A stretch of DNA of 64,000 bases from the NCBI GenBank assembly GCA_024734555.1, contig JANPWX010000009.1:1569079-1633078 (forward strand), read 5' to 3'. Positions 24,782-35,520 of this stretch are shown one piece after another. The DNA is from Trochalopteron elliotii. Taxonomy: Eukaryota; Chordata; Aves; Passeriformes; Leiothrichidae. The position numbers and the translations under genes are program-made. The notes under the pieces are model-generated. The model saw only the letters and a program-made list of their open reading frames with translations. It searched no databases and was not told the DNA's origin. The number at the start of each line of letters is the position of its first letter. The first letter of the stretch is position 1.

Positions 24782-26917
24782 CATCTCTCTGTCCAGGGCA
24801 GGAGTTGGCTGTTCTCAGAAAAAACAGAATGTCTCCTGTAAATTACATTCTCCTAAAGTCATGCTTCTACAAGTTAGATATTACAAGATGAATATGATTT
24901 AGTGTATGAAAACCCAGTCTAAATACAGATCAGCAACATTACCACCTAGAAAAGAAAATAGACACCTTGTCCATTGATGAAGATTGTCTCTAGGTGTGAA
25001 GATTTCCAGGGGAGCTGCTTTCCAGACAGCAGCACTACAGGAAGAGCCTGATGACACACTGTTCCCCAGCCTGGTCCTGCTCCCCTTGGGTGACTCAGAA
25101 CTGAGAATATGTGCCTTAGGTGATGCCCAGCAGTCTTGTCTTCCCAAGATTCTGAGTTTTTCATGTTTCATACTCTGCTGGAGGCAATGAATTACAAACT
25201 CTTGCCGTGACTAGACAATTCTTGAGAGCAGATGTGATAGTTCTGTAGGTTTCCTACATTGCTTCTTTCCTCTGATGTTGAGAGATTTGACTTCCCTACC
25301 CTTTCTCTCTTGTTCATACAAGGGTTATTCTTCACTCCAGTTCATTGCCTTATTAGGCAATATTTTCGGTATCTTGCATGTGCAGTGATACAAGACTAAA
25401 GGCATCCACTTAGCTAAAAATCATTGTTTGATTTATTCTCTAGAATACAGAGTCTAAGTGTGACGGATGTAGTAAAGAAGAAAAAAGATTTCTCAGGAGG
25501 GTGTAAGGGTCTCAATGCCAGCTCCTGGTGTCACTTGTCTCAGTTTAGTGCTTTAAGGGCTAAGCATCTATTGTCTGGTCACAAAATGGACAGTACTGCA
25601 GAGACAAATTTCACTGTGGCTGTCTTCCCTTGCTTTAGATTGTTAGGCATTAAAATAACACACCAGATATTTATTTCTGTTTTCTTACCACTTGTGTTAA
25701 ATAATCACTTGTTCACCAGAACCACAAAAAATTGGGTTCAGATTGGTTTTGGTGTTGAGTTTAAAAAAACCCAAAACAACAACAAAACCCCTCACAAAAC
25801 TAACATACAGGTCTCATAAGAAACTATCTATTTCTATCTATTTCATCTACTTAAAAAGTATTTCTAAAATTCAATTTATATGTGGAGAGCAGCATGTCTA
25901 TAATATGACATTGAGTGTAAAGCAAGACTAGCCTTTTTAGAAATCCTGTCTTGTCCTGCCATCATTTATCACTTGCAGACTATCATGCATAATTTTTCCA
26001 AATATGTGACATTTTGAAAAGGATAACTCAACTGTAAAAAGCCAAAATTGTTCTGATGGGTACAAGTACAAAAATACAAATACCCCCTTCTATCAGCTTT
26101 TATGCCACATTGCATCACGGCCCATAAATGCTATTTCCAATATGGTACCTCATACACATATCTCAAAGTTTCAGAGTGTCGTAATGCCAATCTAGTTACC
26201 AAAGTCAAAACAGAAACATGCATATTCTTAAATCTAAGCACAGACCATCACCTTGCATTCTGTTACATCTCGACTGGTCCCTGCACCTGACTTTCCACTG
26301 TTAACTCTAACACATACAGAATTACAGGTTTTAATCCAAACTCATGGATGCAAAGCCAGCCCTATACAGAAACTGGACTGGTAGTTTCTCTCACCTTCTT
26401 AACCCAGTTTCTTTCAACCTTTGATAGCTTGACATTTCTAGCTTAATCAAATTTCACTTTACTGAAGCCTCTGACCTAAGCCCACTACTGGAGGTCTCCC
26501 TAAAGAGTCACATTGGTTTTAATGAGATTGAAACCCATTTCTTACACATAACCAATATAGACAACTCCAGCTCCCTAAGAAAATACTCACTATAGTCTCA
26601 TAGTAGCTGCCATTTCTTACAGACCAAAGCATGTCTCACAGGATGCTGTTTTATGTGAACAACTGAGATCAGAATTAGAATTGAAAAATGTTATATATTG
26701 AAAAATAACTACATGCAACTCACATAATTAATTTTATGGCATTTTATTGAGTCTTAGGGTAAATGTAAGATTTAAACTGACAGTCACATAGGGAATTAAA
26801 AAAATCAAAGATTTGGATATTTTATTTTCTGTCAGAGGTATAATCTATTTGTAGACTCAGATAAAACTACTTCAGCAGGAAAATGTATCCACAGAGGGAT
26901 TCAAAGCTGTTAATGTT

Positions 26918-26990
26918 GTTCAAAACCTTGACTGGTCATGGTCCTGAGTACCCTGCTTTAGCTGACTGAGCTGACCCCAGCCATCCTGTA
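26918..26990 (+). mobile_element. CR1 LINE 3'-end relic
   Basis: A 73-bp piece follows the CR1 3' untranslated wording: GTTCAAAACC...CTGG, CATGGTCCTGAGTACC, CTGCTTTAGCTGAC, then CCCAGCCATCCTGT. It is of the CR1 type whose 3' end reads CCTGGGCAACCTGCTCTAG. The segment between the leucine-rich GAC block and the final CCAGCCATTCTGTG is shortened by an internal deletion. The copy is heavily decayed, and the assignment rests on order and spacing of short blocks. Confidence 0.6.
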
Positions 26991-27957
26991 AAATATTTCT
27001 CCCACTGCTGTGGGCATGTCTCCTTGCTATGTGGCTGCAGGGAGAAGCAGAAGAAGCAGCTTTTCAAAGATCGTTCTGTCCCAAGGCAGGTCCAATTCTA
27101 TTTTGAGCAGAGAACCCAGGCAGGTTTTGCAGACTGAGTCAGCTTGCCAAAACACAGTCTGTATTCTTAGACCTTTTAATCTCAGGAAGATATATCTAAA
27201 TTTTAGGGGCTTTTATAACAGCATATGGACAAGGAATTCTGTTAGAGGGATATAGAAACCAGCTGTTTCTAGTTGTTACTTTTTCTCTAGTAGATGACTA
27301 AAACTGGAATCAGCAAGGGACTTATCACTGTCTTCCAGAAATGCAGAGACTTGATAAAGAGAGGTGCTCTCCAGAACCTAACTCTGTGCTTCTAAAACTG
27401 CAAATTCACTGCTATATTAAGAAGCTTAAAAGTCAATATTATTGTCTTATGAATGGGTCATCTTCAATGACTCGAGGCACAAGAGTAGCACTGCTGCAAA
27501 GAGTTCACATTCTTAGTGAGGAGATTATTTTTTCCACAGGAACTTAGCACAGAAGAATATTTTCCCCTTCTTGCTCTAATTCCCTCCAACTCTTAGTCTG
27601 GTTTATCATTTTGTTTTCACTCTGTTTTTTTTACTTCCTGTGCAGCAGTCAGCATTGGACTAACAACTGTGTTGTGGTAGTACATGATGCACCTCAGATG
27701 TACATTCAGTTTATGTGTATATAGGTGGGTTGCAAATATGTAATGAAGCATATTTTCTCCTGAGGAATGCAGATTATAATACTCAGACATGAGAGATAGT
27801 GATTATGGAACATTACTTTTCTCTCTTTGGATTGTATTTCTGCTTCCTTACAAAGAAGCAAGGCACTTTTTTTTTCTTATTGAAAACAAAACCAGTAAAC
27901 AATATTTGCAAGAATATGGTGCAAAGGGGGAAAGGATTAAAAACAATCACCAAAGCA
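26991..27957. other. Non-coding, nothing recognised
   Basis: Mixed composition sequence. An open frame of 81 codons (27010-27255) begins directly after the CR1 relic but does not resemble CR1 ORF2 or any protein I know. Confidence 0.55.
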
Positions 27958-28008
27958 AATAATAACAATAACAATAACAATAATAATAATACAAAATTAC
28001 ACACACAC
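27958..28008 (+). repeat. AAT/AAC trinucleotide repeat with a short AC run
   Basis: AATAAC and AAT units fill 27958-27991 and are followed by a short (AC)n at about 27999-28008. The repeat is translated as a poly-Asn run on plus and a poly-Leu run on minus, which explains the 123- and 103-codon open frames that overlap here. Those frames are artefacts. Confidence 0.95.
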
Positions 28009-28654
28009 AAAAAAGAAAAACACACAGAAGAAACGATCCCTCCCAATAAAACCTTAAAACTGCTCCCAAAATACAAACTCCAAAAAGCCAATGCCACACC
28101 CTCCTCTGGGACTATGCCATTCACAGTCTGCCTTTTGCTTCCTGAATGTTTTTCAGTGAATACTCTCTAGATACAAGGTGCACTGTAAGCAGCAATGTCC
28201 ATGTCCATGTCTTTCATCCAGATGGGATAGCAAGTATTACTCCATGAGTGAGAGCCAAGATTTCAGAAACATTCCCTGTCTGTGATTTCTTGCACTCAGA
28301 CTCACAGTGTGATTGCTCCATAGCACTAACACTGGCTACAGTGCTGCCTGTAAGTCATAGATTTCACCTGTACAGTGGTCTTATGAAAAGTTGTCCTAAA
28401 AATTCTTGTTGCGTTACCAGATTTGTGTCCCAGATGGTGGGATTTAGAGGGCTACAAATTTGATATTCTTTCATCTTTAGAGTATAACCTATTTCAATAA
28501 TGAAAACAAAAGTATTCTTGAGACTGTCAGCAGGAAGGAGAATCCAGAGATATGTGTGTCTGTGTTTACCCAGGTAATGTCATATGCAACAGATGAAAAT
28601 ATTTAGTTTCAATGTTATAAATTCTTTGGGGTCATCTTTTCTACCATTCTTCAG

Positions 28655-28963
28655 ATTCACATGGCATATTACCTTTTTTATTCTTTTGGTGGGGAATATA
28701 AGCAAAGAATGAGAATTTCACCCAAATCTGTTTTACAAAATTATGCAAATACAGACACTGAAATCCTAAGCAGAAAAACATGTTATATTGGAATGCAGGA
28801 GAAAAATGGCAAGCAAACTTGGAAATTTGTTCTAGAGGAACTCCAAGCCCACATCACCCTCAAAAGTGAAGCTGCTCTTCTTGACCAAATGTTTGAGACA
28901 GGAAATAAACCTTTTGAAAAGTTTTATAGTGAGGTTAAAAGCAAAATTGACTTCTTGGAGTAG
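28655..28963 (+). other. Weak candidate terminal exon, unidentified
   Basis: A pyrimidine-rich stretch ending in CAG at 28654 (TCTTTTCTACCATTCTTCAG) looks like a splice acceptor. It is followed by an open frame to TAG at 28961-28963. The first ATG, at 28661, would give 100 residues. The C-terminal half is charged and could form amphipathic helices (pieces such as TWKFVLEELQAH, KPFEKFYSEVKSKIDFLE). An AATAAA lies 120 bp beyond the stop, at 29084-29089. I do not recognise a protein family. In AT-rich sequence of this length about this many 100-codon frames are expected by chance, and acceptor-like sites are frequent. This is a candidate to test, not a gene call. Confidence 0.15.
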
Positions 28964-29823
28964 GTATTAGTACTGATTTTATCTCAAGGTTTCGTTCCAT
29001 TTATTCAGCCACCCTGTATTATATTGATTTGTGTGAAAGCCACTCAGAATCTCTGCTCTACTCTTCATTTTATAGGTATCTTTAATAAATAGATTTTCAA
29101 TTCGGTTTTTTGCAGCGTATTGATTATCTAAGGCAGGGTTACTTTAATCCTTTTTTCTGTTCAACTTGCAGAAACGAGGCACTACATATATTTTTTTTCA
29201 TAACTCTCCCACTGCACTTCTGTGTGCAGTTGGAAAGTTGCCATGTAATCCCATCAGGTGGGTGGATGTCATTCAGCAACTGGCAAATGTAGTAATATTT
29301 AGACAGGCTGAGTGAAAAATTCAAGTGCTTTGAGTCTGCCACAGACTAAATATCAGCATCATAAACATTTAAAGAAGCATCTGTGCTAAAACTGTGATTC
29401 TGTCTCCTAGCTTGGTAATAGCTGGCTTGCTAAAGGTGGGTGCTCTCGTCTCAGCTACTAGATCTACTCATTGGAGGCACTCCCTAAGATACATCAAAAT
29501 CAGCCACAAGATCACCAGTGAACAGCCAGGCATGCAAGCAATTTATTGGGAGCAGATTAATACAATTCAATTTAATATGATGTAAATGGCCAGCTAGTGA
29601 GAAGGGCTGTCTCTACCAGGGTTTTGAGAACAGTTGTAGGCTATTGCTTCATTAAGCACAGAGCATTTGCAAACTGGTAATTTTCCTGAGCTCTGTGTCA
29701 AGATTTCTGTATCACAGCAGAAATCAGAAATAACTTCCTTAAATCCAAGTTTTTTAAGGCATTGTACCTGAAATCAGAATTTAGCTAGATGTATTCAGCA
29801 AGGAATTAAGGATTATCTTGAAG

Positions 29824-29882
29824 GAAATATTCTATTACTATTACTAGAAATACAATAATAGAAATATTCTATTACTATTACT
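29824..29882. repeat. Tandem duplication, 37-bp unit
   Basis: The 22-bp block GAAATATTCTATTACTATTA plus CT occurs at 29824-29845 and again exactly at 29861-29882. A third, partial TTTCTATTACT follows at about 29886-29896. The intervening 15 bp (AGAAATACAATAATA) is A-rich. Confidence 0.93.
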
Positions 29883-30567
29883 TACTTTCTATTACTGTGA
29901 CGCACATCAATGCAGTGTCATGTTAGAACTGACCTTGAAAATCAATGGTAATTTAACTTATGTCTCTAGAAACTACTTTGCCATGTTGCTAGAAGTGATT
30001 CGTGTTTTGTCCTTCATTCCATGAAAATCTGGTCAGTTCTGAGAAACTCAGCACTGTGTAATCCTTGCATAACTTGTGTGTGTCATGCTGCACATCCACT
30101 TGTTTGCTGGAACATGACAAGCTTAAGTGCAGTAGGAACACAAACCTTGCTACATTGGATCTGAGGAGCCACTCATCTAATGCAGCTTCACATTGCCGGC
30201 CACACCCAGCTACAAACGCTTTGTAAATTGTAAAAGTCCTGGAAGAGGAAATTACAGAAAAGCGTTCCCATGTCAGTACTCTGAGTAAGGAGTGGATAGG
30301 GTATATTGCAAAGGGTGTTTTTAGCTGAAATCAGAGTAAAAAGGAGTTGGTTCTGGAGCTGAGGATTTGGTCAGAATGTAGCACTGCTGGGGAGCCTGAG
30401 GATGATGTTCAGTCATGGCAGCAGGGGACAAGAAGACTTAGAAACCTGTTTTTGGCATTTGAGGTTGCAGATCCTATCTATGATAAACCATTACGTGGTA
30501 AAGCATAAAACATCTGTGGTTCAGTATTCAGCGATGCAGTTTGGACAAAAAAAGGTAAAATTCTGCC

Positions 30568-30616
30568 CTCACTTTTCAGTTCTCACATTTTCTCACTTTT
30601 CTGTCCTCGCATTTTC
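30568..30616. repeat. Tandem duplication, 24-bp unit
   Basis: CTCACTTTTCAGTTCTCACA at 30568 is followed 24 bp later by CTCACTTTTCTGTCCTCGCA at 30592. The copies differ at three positions, so this is an older slippage event than the exact ones nearby. Confidence 0.85.
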
Positions 30617-31128
30617 ACTGTATAATTCTGCCCAAATATTGCTATGTAGAAAAATATTCTCCTTCAGCAATCTGGTCTGAGTCAGGGCATACTGGTTCCT
30701 ATTTTTTTCTGCCAGAACATTCCAGTTTGCTTCCACAATAAGATTGCTGACCTGAATGAAGAAATCAGAATATAAATTTTCCTACTGATTATAAATTGGA
30801 AAAACTCTCATCATCAAAACAGACTCACTTTTATTCTACCTAAGGCATAAATTGATCTGTTGTACAAGACCTGAACTAGAGCTGGCTAAGCCTGGAATCC
30901 TGATCAGCAGAAAATATTATTATATGTATGTGTGTTACATTTAAAATACTCCATCAAACAGGTTTTATGTGGAGTCACAAAAGAGAGAAGTATCAACATG
31001 GAGACCTAGCAAGTTTTCACGTCTGAAGCCATAGTAAGACTTGAAATGGGAAAGAAATGTAGCAAAACTACAGCCATAAAAATCCCAGAGTCTCCAGTAT
31101 TTAGCAAGGATTGGTGCTTTCTCTGTCA

Positions 31129-31149
31129 CAAAGTGTCACTGACACTTTG
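31129..31149. repeat. Near-perfect palindrome at a CR1 junction
   Basis: CAAAGTGTCA (31129-31138), one spacer base, then TGACACTTTG (31140-31149). The two arms are exact inverted copies of 10 bp. The CR1 fragment begins at about the right edge of the palindrome. Confidence 0.9.
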
Positions 31150-31665
31150 ATCAAGGGCATCCCCAGCGAGTTTGCCAATGACACAAACCTGTGCAGTGCA
31201 GTTGACACACAAAGGGAAGGGGTGGCACCCACTGCAACCTGGGCAGGCTTGAGAGGTGGGACTGTGTCAACCCCATGATGTTCACAAGGCCAAGTGCAAG
31301 GTCCAGCACCTGGGTCAGGGCAATCCCAAGAGATACAGGCTGGGCAGAGAATGGATTGAGAGCAGCCCTGGGGAGAAGGACTTGGGGGTGTTGGCAGAGA
31401 TGTTCAACATGACTCAGAAATGTGCACTTGCAGCCCAGAGAGCCAACCTTGACCTGGGCTGAATCAAAAGCTTCATGGCCAGCAGGGTGAGGGAGGGGAT
31501 CCTGCAACTCTACTCTGCTATAGTGAGACCCCCCTGGAGTTGGATGGGGCTAGTTGGATGAACAACCTGGTCTAGTGGAAGAGGTTCCTGCCTGTAGCAG
31601 GGGTGCTGGAACTAGATGATCTTTAAGGTCCCTTTCAATCTAAATGGTTCCAAATGGTTCTGTGA
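31149..31665 (+). mobile_element. CR1 LINE fragment, reverse-transcriptase part plus 3' end, internally deleted
   Basis: This plus-strand CR1 copy starts inside ORF2 at the reverse-transcriptase catalytic box, which reads Phe-Ala-Asn-Asp (31171-31182) where active CR1 has Phe-Ala-Asp-Asp. It continues through the thumb region. A frame open at 31256-31462 contains pieces such as [21 protein letters not shown] and [10 protein letters not shown], which are typical of CR1 ORF2. At about 31540 the sequence jumps to the 3' UTR (GGATGGGGCTAGTTGGATG, AACCTGGTCTAGTGGAAG, GGTGCTGGAACTAGATGATC). It ends near TGGTTCTGTG (31665). The element is 5'-truncated, has lost a stretch between ORF2 and the 3' UTR, and is not functional. 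The 118-codon minus-strand frame over it is an antisense shadow. Confidence 0.94.
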
Positions 31666-31940
31666 AATCAGGATTCTATCAGACACATGCCTTTGTTTCA
31701 TTGATGTTTAGCTGAACCATATAAAACTCTTACATGGTATTTTTCTGATGAAACTCAAATAAAAGCAAGTTAAAAATGCATCTTACATGTAGAATCTTGA
31801 GGCACCCAGTGCAGTGGTTTAAGGTGTTTCTTGGACAGCAGGATCTGGCTTCCAAAAAAATGGTGAAAATCAGGAGCTATTAATCTATTTTACTGTTTGA
31901 AAATATCCTCAGTGTTTAGCTGAAAAGGGAGGGTTCTGTT

Positions 31941-31990
31941 GAGTACTAGTTATATTCCAGATCTATCGAGTATTTGTTCTATTCCAGATC
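31941..31990. repeat. Tandem duplication, 27-bp unit
   Basis: GAGTACTAGTTATATTCCAG plus ATC (31941-31963) recurs as GAGTATTTGTTCTATTCCAG plus ATC (31968-31990). The copies differ at a few positions. Confidence 0.9.
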
Positions 31991-34900
31991 AAACAACTAT
32001 TGTATTGAAGGATACATAGAGCCATAGAAGGAGGAGGAAAACTGAAGGACAGCTGCAGAAAAGAAGGAACTGAATTTCACTCCCCAGAAGAACAGGAAGA
32101 GAGGTTGATAGTCTGCCAGGTTTGTAAAGAAAACAAAACTGCTTAATTTATAAAGGGATGACGTATGACCCTAACTGGTTTCTGAAGAAAATAAATGCTA
32201 AGGCCAAGTGAATAAAACAAGTAGACTGGACAGACTTGGTAAAAAGGAACTGAGAGGCTGGGTGTCTGAAAATATTGGTGAGGTTGGCTGCCAAAAATGT
32301 ACTTGGGAAGGAATTCAAGAACACAGAATGAGCAGATGATTGATCTATTGACGACAATTATAAGCCATTAAAGCACCACAGAGCAATTGCCAAGGGAATG
32401 TCTGTGGAAAACAGAATTAAGGATAAAAAAAGCCATGGCTAAGCAACTCCATGATGCCTCAGTAAACATTTCAGGTTATTCAAAAATATGAAGAAAATTC
32501 TTTATGAAGCAAACATAGAATGGTTAAACCCCAATAACTGACACAAATCCAAAATTCTCAGGAACATTCTTGATGACAAAATCGTCCCAGTTTTACACAT
32601 GACTACTTGTGAAATGCTTTTGTCTCTTTAATAGTGCTGCCAAAGCCAAAGCAGGGCACAGGATCTCTGCTTTTTATTTCAAGGTTTTCAGGAGACTTCT
32701 GGTATGATATGACATATACTCTGTCTTAGTGTTGTTTAGATGGGGCTGACTGCAAATCCTTTCTTGCAGGATCCCTTAACTTAAAGAAAAGGGGCATTGC
32801 AAAGTAAGGCCTGCTATTCCTGTTTTTATCCTGACTGAACTGTTGTTTTGAAGTGTTTCATTTCATGTTGGAAGATGATATTGGGAATCCAATGGCCAGA
32901 GATACCTCTAGCCACTTCACTTAAAGTAGAATTACAATTGTACTGTGTTTCTACATGTTATGAACTGATGCCTGGTAAGGTACTTACATCTCTCTTTACC
33001 AAAACTAGAGTTGTCTTTTCAAGCAAAATGCTGATGTCTCAGTTTTTGTAAAAGTCCTTTGTTCAGGAGAGTTCATAGACTATCTAATGTAATTAATTTA
33101 ATTAAGATTACTCAAATAATGCTGTGAAATTTTACTTGTGTGCAAAAGTCAGTTCATATGGAATTAATAGGGATAAAAACAAAACCAGAGAAAAATCATT
33201 GTGTGTCATTTTTTGCTATTTTATAGTATCTATATTTACCAAGCTTTGCTGAGTAAAGACAACTCTTTGCTGAAAAATAATGAATTCAAAACAGAGCATT
33301 AAACATGCTAAATTCCAGTGGTTCTGGCAGTAGAAAAAAAAAAGGACATTTTTCTAATTCAGCAAACGGAAAAGGTTTACTCAACTGAGACATAAAAGGA
33401 ATATTTTAAAAATATGTAACTGAATAGCCATTTTATTGATAAAGAAATGGAAATAACTGACAGGATGCATTCTTTCTTTAACTAAACTTTAAAAATGTTG
33501 ACATTGATAGCACCAGAAGAATTTAAGATAATAAGGCTGAAGCTTTAGTATTGTCCAATTTATTTCTTTCAGAATAACCTTTTGAACAACAGCAGAATAA
33601 TGCAGGGACAGGGTGCATTTTTCAGAGTGTTTTACAGTGCTCCACTTTCAAACTTGTCAGTACTGAGTACTGGAATGAATTATTGTCACGGTACAGTGTT
33701 CTCATTCCATTTCAAGTCTATGCATTTGCCTGTCCTAGTGTATCCATAACATTTAGAATCAAATATTTTAAATTAGAATTTCATTAATTCATTCACTTAT
33801 GGTGACATCCTAAAAGACTATAAAAAATACAATGCTATTTTCAGAAAAGTGTAACACAATCAGCCATAATTAATGGTTTTAAGTTAGATGCAGATTCTGG
33901 CTGAAAGAAAATTCAGAATTTCAATCAGTGGGGGAAGAATTAGAGGAGAAAATTATAGTTTGGATAATTGAATGATTAATAAAAGTTTATTTACTTATTA
34001 AAAAGGACCATTTGTGAGAAACTGAAATCATATTGGCAATTAAGTGAGAACTATACAGTGTGACAAAGCAGAACTTACTAATGAAATTTTTCAAGAATAG
34101 CAAAACCACTTATTCAAAGCAATGCTAAAGGCTTCTAAAGCCCAAAGTGAGGTGTACACATGATAGACGCTTCACACACATGCACAAAAAGGGAAAAGTC
34201 CTTCAGTGAGGAACCCACACTTTTCACAGAACTATAGAAGCATTGGGTTTCAATTTAGAGTCTTTTTTTCCTCATATTTTGTTGAAAACTGTGATTCAGA
34301 AATACTAAAAATAATTCAGAAGCAAATCTGAGTCTGAAACACATTTGCAACTGGCAAAGACCTTGGGGATGGGGAGAGGTGCTCCCTAGTTACTCACTCT
34401 GATCATTAAGTTGTCAGAGTTGCCTGTCACAGAATCACTACTTTTTGCCATTTTTCATTTCCATGGTACATGTGGTAATATTCAGAAAGAGATATTTAGC
34501 TTGATGATACCGAATTAAGATACACTTGGAGTTAATAAGAAACAATCTAGACAATTTAGCTAAAATACATAATGCCTAATAATGGCATATATAAAGAAAT
34601 GAGCCTTATTTTTTATGACAGCAAGTTACAGAAAAGTGCAGCAAGCACTGGATAGAGAAAATGTGAAGGCACATGTTTGAAACATGATTGGCTGGGATAG
34701 TGATTTGGACACCATTACAAAGAAATATTCCATTTAGTTTCGAAATTTTTTGCTTTAGTAGTATGATTAAAAAATGTAATAGAGCTCCAGGTGGACCTTT
34801 TATTAGACAGATAGCTGTGACAGCTGGATGAAAGATACATTTATATGAAGTGCAGTCAACGCAGGCTTTTCTAGTTTCTTGAAGAACTACTCAAATGACA

Positions 34901-35459
34901 AAGTGTTTAGGACTCAGTAGCTTTAGGCAATTGCCCTTAGCACATGACACTTCTCTAAGTCCTGCCTCTTGAGCCTAGGGAATTAAACACCAATTCCTCT
35001 TTAATCTGTGTCTACACAAATCAGAGAGGCTTGCAACGTAGATGAGTAGATTGCTGTGTTCCCTACACTCCATCGTGCTTTATTGTATAGTACCACAAAA
35101 CACCTAACAACAATTTTTTCATTATGTTTTGTCTACGAAGAGAACCCTGCCATACAGAGTGATGTGCCATTTATTACAGTTTAATAGGTTTTATCTAAGA
35201 ACTTTTGTAGGCAGACTACTTTCATGCTTCAGACTGTAGAAAAGAAAATGATTTTAAATTTTAAATTACCTAACTAGGAGAGTTAAGAATAGGATTGGGT
35301 AAACAAGCCTTCCCACAAATGCTACGCAAAGGTGGAGAGTCCATGAGTAGATTATTGGCCCCTTTGTCCTTTATTTTATTTTTTCAGAGCTGTCCTCCAT
35401 TAGATACTTCACCTTTATACTTATACTAGATACTTATACTTTTTGTGCTAATGTGTCTG

Positions 35460-35520
35460 ACAGGCACGAAGCTTAGCACAATTATCTCGGAGTCGGGACC
35501 TTTCACGACTCATTTATTTC
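35460..35520 (-). other. CpG cluster with minus-strand AATAAA; possible LTR relic
   Basis: Four CpG dinucleotides lie within 40 bp (35467, 35488, 35494, 35506) in an otherwise CpG-poor region. On the minus strand an AATAAA (plus-strand TTTATT at 35513-35518) is followed at once by GAGTCG and, ten bases later, CGACTC (plus-strand 35490-35495 and 35506-35511). That forms a 6-bp stem. A poly-A signal beside a small stem in CpG-richer sequence is how the R region of some retroviral LTRs looks, but I cannot match a family or find LTR ends. A chance cluster is quite possible. Confidence 0.2.

Larger units (their letters stand above)
23085..26917. other. Non-coding stretch with a few weak open frames
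   Basis: AT-rich. It contains a moderately GC-richer block (23229-23540), a weak open-frame candidate (23958-24170, listed separately), a 15-bp tandem duplication (24753-24781) and a 131-codon frame (25424-25819). That frame ends in A-rich low-complexity sequence and looks fortuitous. No repeat family was recognised. Confidence 0.55.
28009..31128. other. Non-coding stretch with one weak exon candidate and two small duplications
   Basis: AT-rich, without a recognised repeat family. It holds the weak exon candidate at 28655-28963 and duplications at 29824-29882 and 30568-30616, all listed separately. Wording near 30160-30260 (GCCACTCATCTAATGCAGC) faintly recalls ancient amniote repeats but is too weak to call. 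Confidence 0.5.

Noticed and set aside
25424..25819. 131-codon plus-strand frame
   Set aside because: No recognisable domain, and it ends in A-rich low-complexity sequence. Such a length is expected by chance here.
27799..28170. 123-codon plus and 103-codon minus frames
   Set aside because: Both are carried by the AAT/AAC repeat, giving poly-Asn or poly-Leu.
30150..30260. Faint resemblance to an ancient amniote repeat (CCACTCATCTAATGCAGC)
   Set aside because: Only one short block agrees, which is too little to call.
31151..31507. 118-codon minus-strand frame
   Set aside because: It is the antisense shadow of the CR1 ORF2 fragment.
34215..34260. CACAGAACTATAGAAGCATT, like a reversed CR1 tail
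   Set aside because: The blocks that should follow in a minus-strand CR1 are absent.
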